64,000 nt of DNA from Actinomadura cremea (GTDB lineage Bacteria; Actinomycetota; Actinomycetes; Streptosporangiales; Streptosporangiaceae): NCBI RefSeq assembly GCF_014648495.1, contig NZ_BMRF01000012.1, positions 151,730 through 215,729 of the forward strand, in the 5' to 3' direction. Positions 59,808 through 64,000 of this stretch are shown here, one piece after another. Below the pieces are notes generated by a model, which worked only from the letters and a program-made list of their open reading frames with translations, had not been told where the DNA came from and did not search any database. A program made the translations under genes and the position numbers. The stretch's first letter is position 1; each line of letters begins with the position of its first letter.

Positions 59808-62081
59808 GTGCGCGTTGCGAATACGGATCGGGGTAAGGCCCTCTCCACACTGATCAAGCTGGTGGGGACGGGCGTCGTCGCAGGTTTGCTGGTCGCCCTG
59901 GTCGCCCTGCCGGGCGTCGGGAGCGCGGGGATCACCGCGCGCGACGCCGCGAACAACTTCCAGGGGATGGAGAGCGAGCTCAACACGTCGCCGCCGTCGG
60001 AGAAGACGGTGCTCTACGACGTCGCCGGCAAGCCGTTCGCCACGTTCTTCGACAAGTACCGCGAGTCCGTCCGGCTCGACCAGATCGCCCCCATCATGCG
60101 GACGGCGATGATCGACATCGAGGACTCGCGGTTCTACGAGCACGGCGCCATGGACCTGGAGGGCACCATGCGCGCCCTGGCCTCCAACGTCGGCTCCACG
60201 CAGACCCAGGGCGGCTCCACCCTCACCCAGCAGTACATCAAGAACCTGCTGGTCGACAGCGCCCAGACGGCCGAGGAGTACGACGAGGTCACCGCCCCCA
60301 CCGTCGGCCGCAAGATCCGCGAGCTGCGCTACGCCCTCGAGGTCGAGAAGACGATGTCGAAGGACCAGATCCTCGAGGGCTACCTGAACATCGCGTACTT
60401 CGGCGGCGGCGCGTACGGCGTGCAGGCGGCGTCCAAGCGCTACTTCAGCAAGCCCGCGGCCAAGCTCGACCTCGGCGAGGCCGCGCTGCTCGCCGGCATC
60501 ACGCAGAACCCCACCGCGTACGACCCGCTCCGCAACCCGAAGGACGCGCGCGCCCGGCGCGACGTCGTCCTCCACCGGATGGCCGAGCTGAAGCACATCA
60601 CCCAGGCCCAGGCCGACCAGGAGGCCGCCAAGCCGATCGAGCTGAACCCCACCGAGCCGGTCGGCGGCTGCCAGACGAGCCAGGCCCCGTACTTCTGCGA
60701 GTACGTGAAGTACGACGTCCTCAACACCCTCTCCGGCGGCAAGTACTGGCAGATGGAGCCGAAGGAGCAGCAGACCGTCGTCAACAAGCTGAACCGCGGC
60801 GGCTACACCGTCCGCACCACCCTCGACATGAAGAAGCAGCAGGCCGTCGACAAGGCGCTGCGTGGCATCGTCGACCCCGAGGGCAACCGCGTCGGCGCCG
60901 AGGCCATGGTCGAGCCCGGCACCGGCAAGGTCCGCGCCATCGGCCTGAGCAAGCACTTCGGCCCCGGCGACGGAAAGACGACGATCAACCTCCCCGCCGA
61001 CACCGCGCACGGCGGCGGCACCGGCGTCTCCGCCGGTTCGACCTTCAAGGTCTTCACCCTCGCCGCCGCGCTCGAACAGGGCATCCCCGTCAACACCAGC
61101 ATCAAGTCGCCCGAGACGATGTCCGTCAGCGGCTTCAAGGCGTGCCCCTACTACGGGACGCACGACGGCAAGAAGTTCAACGGCGAGCTCCTCGGCGGCG
61201 GCGACTGGCCGTCCGTCTCGAACGCCGGCGACAGCCAGTCCGGCACCTTCAACCTCAAAACCGGCACCTGGGGCTCGGTCAACACGTTCTACGCCCAGCT
61301 CGAGAAGCGCGTCGGCCTCTGCAACGCCGTCAAGATGGCCGAGCGGTTCGGCATGAAGCAGGGCAACGGCCAGCCGCTCCTGCCCGTCCCGTCCCAGGTC
61401 CTCGGCGTCAACGACGTCGACATGGTGCACCTGGCCGCCGCGTACGCCGGGATCGCCGCCCGCGGCAAGTACTGCAAGCCGCTCGCGGTCACCGAGATCG
61501 TCGACCGCACCGGCAAGCCCGTCGAGCTGCCGAAGCACGAGTGCAAGCAGGTCGTCGAGCAGGACGTCGCGGACAAGGTGGCCTCGATCCTGCACGCCAA
61601 CATGAGCAAGGGCACCCCGAAGGGCCGCAACATCGGACGCCCGGCCGCCGCCAAGACCGGCACCTGCGAGGCGCACACCTGCGCCGACTTCGCCGGCTTC
61701 ACCCCGAACCTCGCCGCCGCCGTCGCCTACTGGGACTTCCGCGGCCCCTGGCAGTACAAGGTCTACGGCGTCTACGGCGCCGACACCCCCGGCGCCATCT
61801 GGCAGCGCAGCATGTCCGAGGCCCTGCAGGGCGAGCCCGCCCCCGGCTTCAACGCCCCGGCCCGCAACTTCGGCGACACCACGAAGGTCCCGAACGTGGC
61901 GAACCAGCCCCTCAACGCCGCCCGGAAGGCGCTCGAAGAGGTGGGCCTCAAGGTCCAGATCGCACCCGCGAACTCGGACAAGCCCCGCAACACGGTGGTC
62001 TCCACATCACCGGCCGCCGACGCCGAGACGGCCCCCGGCAGCAGGGTCATCCTCTACGTCAGCAACGGCAGACGGAACTGA
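59808..62081 (+). CDS. ponA2: Class A penicillin-binding protein with PASTA domain (PonA2-like)
   Basis: The 757-residue product has a membrane anchor (about 20-45), a GT51 transglycosylase domain (about 65-240) with EDSRFYEHGAMDLEG and GGSTLTQQYIKN, and a transpeptidase domain (about 340-640). The latter has SxxK as STFK (Ser411-Lys414), SxN as SVN (near 490) and KTG near 616. One PASTA domain (about 685-757) is at the end. It polymerises and cross-links peptidoglycan outside the membrane. WhiB and PonA2 neighbours match M. tuberculosis. Confidence 0.95.
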   Translation: MRVANTDRGKALSTLIKLVGTGVVAGLLVALVALPGVGSAGITARDAANNFQGMESELNTSPPSEKTVLYDVAGKPFATFFDKYRESVRLDQIAPIMRTAMIDIEDSRFYEHGAMDLEGTMRALASNVGSTQTQGGSTLTQQYIKNLLVDSAQTAEEYDEVTAPTVGRKIRELRYALEVEKTMSKDQILEGYLNIAYFGGGAYGVQAASKRYFSKPAAKLDLGEAALLAGITQNPTAYDPLRNPKDARARRDVVLHRMAELKHITQAQADQEAAKPIELNPTEPVGGCQTSQAPYFCEYVKYDVLNTLSGGKYWQMEPKEQQTVVNKLNRGGYTVRTTLDMKKQQAVDKALRGIVDPEGNRVGAEAMVEPGTGKVRAIGLSKHFGPGDGKTTINLPADTAHGGGTGVSAGSTFKVFTLAAALEQGIPVNTSIKSPETMSVSGFKACPYYGTHDGKKFNGELLGGGDWPSVSNAGDSQSGTFNLKTGTWGSVNTFYAQLEKRVGLCNAVKMAERFGMKQGNGQPLLPVPSQVLGVNDVDMVHLAAAYAGIAARGKYCKPLAVTEIVDRTGKPVELPKHECKQVVEQDVADKVASILHANMSKGTPKGRNIGRPAAAKTGTCEAHTCADFAGFTPNLAAAVAYWDFRGPWQYKVYGVYGADTPGAIWQRSMSEALQGEPAPGFNAPARNFGDTTKVPNVANQPLNAARKALEEVGLKVQIAPANSDKPRNTVVSTSPAADAETAPGSRVILYVSNGRRN

Positions 62082-62084
62082 GAC

Positions 62085-62112
62085 AAGGGCCCGGCCGACC
62101 GGCCGGGCCCTT
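62085..62112. terminator. Terminator hairpin between ponA2 and yqeY
   Basis: AAGGGCCCGGCC (62085-62096) and GGCCGGGCCCTT (62101-62112) form a 12-bp stem with a 4-nt loop, followed by TTCT. It begins 4 nt after the ponA2 stop and also abuts the minus-strand yqeY stop. Confidence 0.85.
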
Positions 62113-62114
62113 TC

Positions 62115-62567
62115 TCATTCCGCCAGCTGCCGCTTGACCTCCGCGGCGACCCTTCCGCCCTCGGCCCGTCCCGCGACCTTCGGGTTCACGATCTTCATCA
62201 CCTGCCCCATCGCCCGCGGCCCCGCGGCCCCCGACTCCGCGATCGCGTCCGCCACCAGCGCCGCGAGCTCCTCGTCCCCCAGCTGCGCGGGCAGGTACTC
62301 CTCCAGGACCACACCCTCGTCCCGCTCCGCCTGCGCGGACTCCGCACGTCCCGCGTCGTCGAACGCGGTCGCCGCCTCCCGCCGCTTCTTCGCCTCCCGC
62401 GTGAGCACCTTGACGACGTCGTCGTCCGACAGCACCCGCACCTGCTTGCCGGCGACCTCCTCGTTCTTCACCGCCGTGAGGGCCATCCGCAGGGTCCGCG
62501 TACGAAGCTCGTCGCGTCCCTTCATCGCGGTGGACAGGTCGCTCTCCAGCTTCTCCTTCAGGGTCAT
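62115..62567 (-). CDS. yqeY: GatB/YqeY domain protein
   Basis: The 150-residue product is a YqeY protein, starting MTLKEKLESDLSTAMKGRDE and containing EEYLPAQLGDEEL and MGQVMKIVNPKVAGRAEGG. The domain is shared with the tail of GatB, where it contacts tRNA; stand-alone YqeY has no settled function. CAGAAT lies 6 nt before ATG 62567, a possible -10. It diverges from the metallophosphoesterase gene. Confidence 0.9.
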   Translation of the reverse strand: MTLKEKLESDLSTAMKGRDELRTRTLRMALTAVKNEEVAGKQVRVLSDDDVVKVLTREAKKRREAATAFDDAGRAESAQAERDEGVVLEEYLPAQLGDEELAALVADAIAESGAAGPRAMGQVMKIVNPKVAGRAEGGRVAAEVKRQLAE

Positions 62568-62660
62568 GGTCACATTCTGCCCGCCGCACCCCGACCTCCT
62601 CATCGGGATTACCGCGCGGTGCCCATGTCTGGAAGCATGGAAACCAGAGAAGGGAGAGCC

Positions 62661-63557
62661 GTGCAAAAGAAGTACACCGTGCCCCTCACCCTCGCGGGCG
62701 CGGGCGCCGCGACCTTCGGGTACGCCTCGGTGATCGAGCGGAACTGGTTCCGCCTGCGCCGCTTCGACGTACCCGTCCTCGCCCCGGGCCGCCCCCCGGT
62801 GAAGATCCTGCACATCTCCGACGCGCATCTCACCCCCGGCCGCTCCCGTCTCATCCGCTGGGTCCGCTCCCTCGAAGCCCTCGAACCCGATCTCGTCGTC
62901 AACACCGGCGACACCCTGTCCCACCGCGACGCGATCCCGTCCTTCCTCGACGCCCTCGGCCCCCTCCTCGAGCGTCCGGGCGTGTTCGTCTACGGCTCCA
63001 ACGACCTGTACTCCCCGGTCCTCAAGAACCCCCTGCGCTACATCTGGCGCACGAGCAAGTCCGATTACACGAAGCACAAGCGCGAGCCCGACCTCCCGTA
63101 CCGCGAGCTCGGTTCGTCCCTCCAGACAGCGGGCTGGCTCGACCTCAACAACCGCATCGGCCGTCTCAAGGTCGGCGAACTCGACATCGAGTTCGGCGGC
63201 ATCAACGACTCCCACATCAACCTCGACCGCTACGACAAGATCGCCGGTCCCGTCGATCCGCAGGCCGACGTCCACCTCGGCGTCATGCACTCCCCGGAAC
63301 CCCGCAACCTCGACCGCTTCACCGCCGACGGCTACGACCTCCTCCTCGCCGGCCACACCCACGGCGGCCAGGTCTGCGTCCCCTTCTACGGCGCCCTCGC
63401 CACCAACTGCGGCATCGACCGCCCCCGCGTCAAGGGCCTGCACCGCCACCGCGGCTCCTGGCTCCACGTCTCCGCCGGCCTCGGCACCTCCCCGAAGGCC
63501 CCCATGCGCTTCTGCTGCCCTCCCGAAGCCTCCCTCCTCACGCTCGTCCCCCGCTAA
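62661..63557 (+). CDS. Metallophosphoesterase (Rv3683 type)
   Basis: The 298-residue product has an N-terminal hydrophobic segment (VPLTLAGAGAATFGYASVIE) acting as an anchor, then a calcineurin-like domain. The metal ligands are in ISDAHL, VNTGDTL, YGSNDLYSP (the usual GNHD is GSND here), GVMHSPE and AGHTHGGQV. The His of GNHD is replaced by Asn, which would alter general acid catalysis. GTG 62661 is chosen for AGGGAGA upstream; in-frame ATGs lie at 62619, 62637. Substrate unknown. Confidence 0.86.
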   Translation: MQKKYTVPLTLAGAGAATFGYASVIERNWFRLRRFDVPVLAPGRPPVKILHISDAHLTPGRSRLIRWVRSLEALEPDLVVNTGDTLSHRDAIPSFLDALGPLLERPGVFVYGSNDLYSPVLKNPLRYIWRTSKSDYTKHKREPDLPYRELGSSLQTAGWLDLNNRIGRLKVGELDIEFGGINDSHINLDRYDKIAGPVDPQADVHLGVMHSPEPRNLDRFTADGYDLLLAGHTHGGQVCVPFYGALATNCGIDRPRVKGLHRHRGSWLHVSAGLGTSPKAPMRFCCPPEASLLTLVPR

Positions 63558-63637
63558 ATCCGGACGCATCACTCCCCACCATCCGCTACAGTGGTCTAGG
63601 CGCCGGGAGAACGTACGACTCCCGGGCAGCCACCAAC

Positions 63638-63711
63638 CGGGGTGTAGCGCAGCTTGGCAGCGCGCTTCGTTCGGGACGAAGAGGTCGTGGGTTCAAATCC
63701 CGCCACCCCGA
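63638..63711 (+). tRNA. tRNA-Pro (CGG anticodon)
   Basis: The cloverleaf is complete. The acceptor stem pairs CGGGGTG with CACCCCG, the anticodon stem CTTCG/CGAAG holds loop TTCGGGA with anticodon CGG at 63672-63674, and the T arm is GTGGG-TTCAAAT-CCCGC. The discriminator is A63711 and CCA is not encoded. The D stem is GCGC/GCGC. Confidence 0.95.
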
Positions 63712-63728
63712 CAGAGAAGTCCCAGCTC

Positions 63729-63763
63729 AGAGGCTGGTTCCCAAGATCAGGGAACCAGCCTCT
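63729..63763 (+). terminator. Terminator after tRNA-Pro
   Basis: A 14-bp stem pairs 63729-63742 with 63750-63763 around a 7-nt loop (AAGATCA), followed by TTGATCGTTT. It begins 18 nt after the tRNA. Confidence 0.75.
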
Positions 63764-64000
63764 TGATCGTTTGACCCCCATCTGACCCTCGTCTTGAACG
63801 TGACCAAGCACTCCCCAGGGTCAGACCCCGTCACCACGAAGCCAGGCTTACGTCCCTCTCCCCATCCATCTGAACCAAGATCACACGCGACCATCCGCGA
63901 GCAACTGGCCTTCCAAGAACCCCGGCTCCCGGAGGCTGGTTGCGTCCACGGAGGTGGTGTACGAGTTTGACCAGGTCAAGTGGCATGTCGTCGTGACGTG
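63764..64000. other. Uncharacterised sequence downstream of tRNA-Pro
   Basis: No gene is recognised in the last 237 bases. On the plus strand the final 50 bases translate in one frame as STEVVYEFDQVKWHVVVT, a plausible start of a gene running off the window, but no clear start or ribosome site supports it. GC is lower than in the preceding genes. Confidence 0.35.

Noticed and set aside
63596-63811. 71-codon frame across tRNA-Pro reading [18 protein letters not shown]
   Set aside because: This is a well-known spurious translation of the antisense strand of a tRNA and its flank.
63946-64000. Start of a plus-strand gene reading STEVVYEFDQVKWHVVVT
   Set aside because: Plausible peptide, but only about 18 codons are visible and there is no clear start, so it is noted rather than called.

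Overview
This is a GC-rich actinobacterial chromosome segment. GTG and TTG starts are common, genes are dense, many stop/start overlaps are ATGA or TGATG, and there are WhiB, BldG-like, Crp, Tad-pilus and MarP genes. Gene order from the helicase at 29268 to the metallophosphoesterase ending at 63557 follows, with local rearrangement, what I recall of Mycobacterium tuberculosis Rv3649-Rv3683. The adjacent hppA, degenerate ATPase, bldG and helicase block matches the Streptomyces bldG locus. Composition and content fit a Streptosporangiales-type organism such as Actinomadura, but no marker gene settles the genus.

Layout. 1-3.1 kb: the end of a molybdopterin oxidoreductase, a leaderless MarR regulator, an FAD-dependent oxidoreductase behind three 15-bp palindromic operators, and a membrane-Rieske fusion. 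3.5-9.5 kb: a stress-signalling group with a phospholipase D-type enzyme, a GPGG mini membrane protein, a GAF-PP2C phosphatase, an RsbW-like ATPase, two MarR regulators and a divergent PP2C-like protein. A TTGC-N6-GCAA motif recurs three times here. 9.5-14.6 kb: transport and hypothetical genes, including a gene coupled to a 10-codon leader ORF, and an RDD protein with a PGYGQ-repeat tail. 14.9-17.6 kb: a GAF histidine kinase, NarL-type regulator and PP2C operon. 17.8-25.1 kb: a coupled SDR-MFS-QueA operon, serB, a FUSC transporter, sixA and a small membrane protein. 25.3-31.6 kb: hppA, the degenerate ATPase, bldG and an MrfA-type helicase. 32.2-39.5 kb: a Tad secretion/pilus operon on the minus strand (ssd, a repeat-rich coupled ORF, tadA, tadB, tadC, DUF4244, tadE, TadE-like) followed by two cell-envelope genes. 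40.4-47.7 kb: a pentapeptide-repeat protein, a Fic-like protein, acs, nhaA, a holin-like protein, an epoxide-hydrolase-like enzyme and DUF309. 47.7-63.6 kb: marP, NUDIX, nth, crp, MBL hydrolase, NUDIX, ridA, DUF4177, SPFH protein, paired Get3/ArsA-like ATPases, DUF1152, whiB, ponA2, yqeY and a metallophosphoesterase, ending with tRNA-Pro(CGG).

How it fits together. The window is mostly core chromosome concerned with regulation and the cell envelope. Crp probably acts within the window: a near-consensus Crp box lies upstream of acs and another lies 33 nt upstream of crp itself. At least eleven starts sit 6-7 nt downstream of a TANNNT -10 element and are probably leaderless. No CRISPR array, intact insertion sequence or phage was found. 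The parts least explained by known families are the repeat-rich ORF wedged with exact coupling between ssd and tadA, the leader-ORF arrangement at 12451, the three-operator promoter at 2024-2081 and the TTGC-N6-GCAA motif group.
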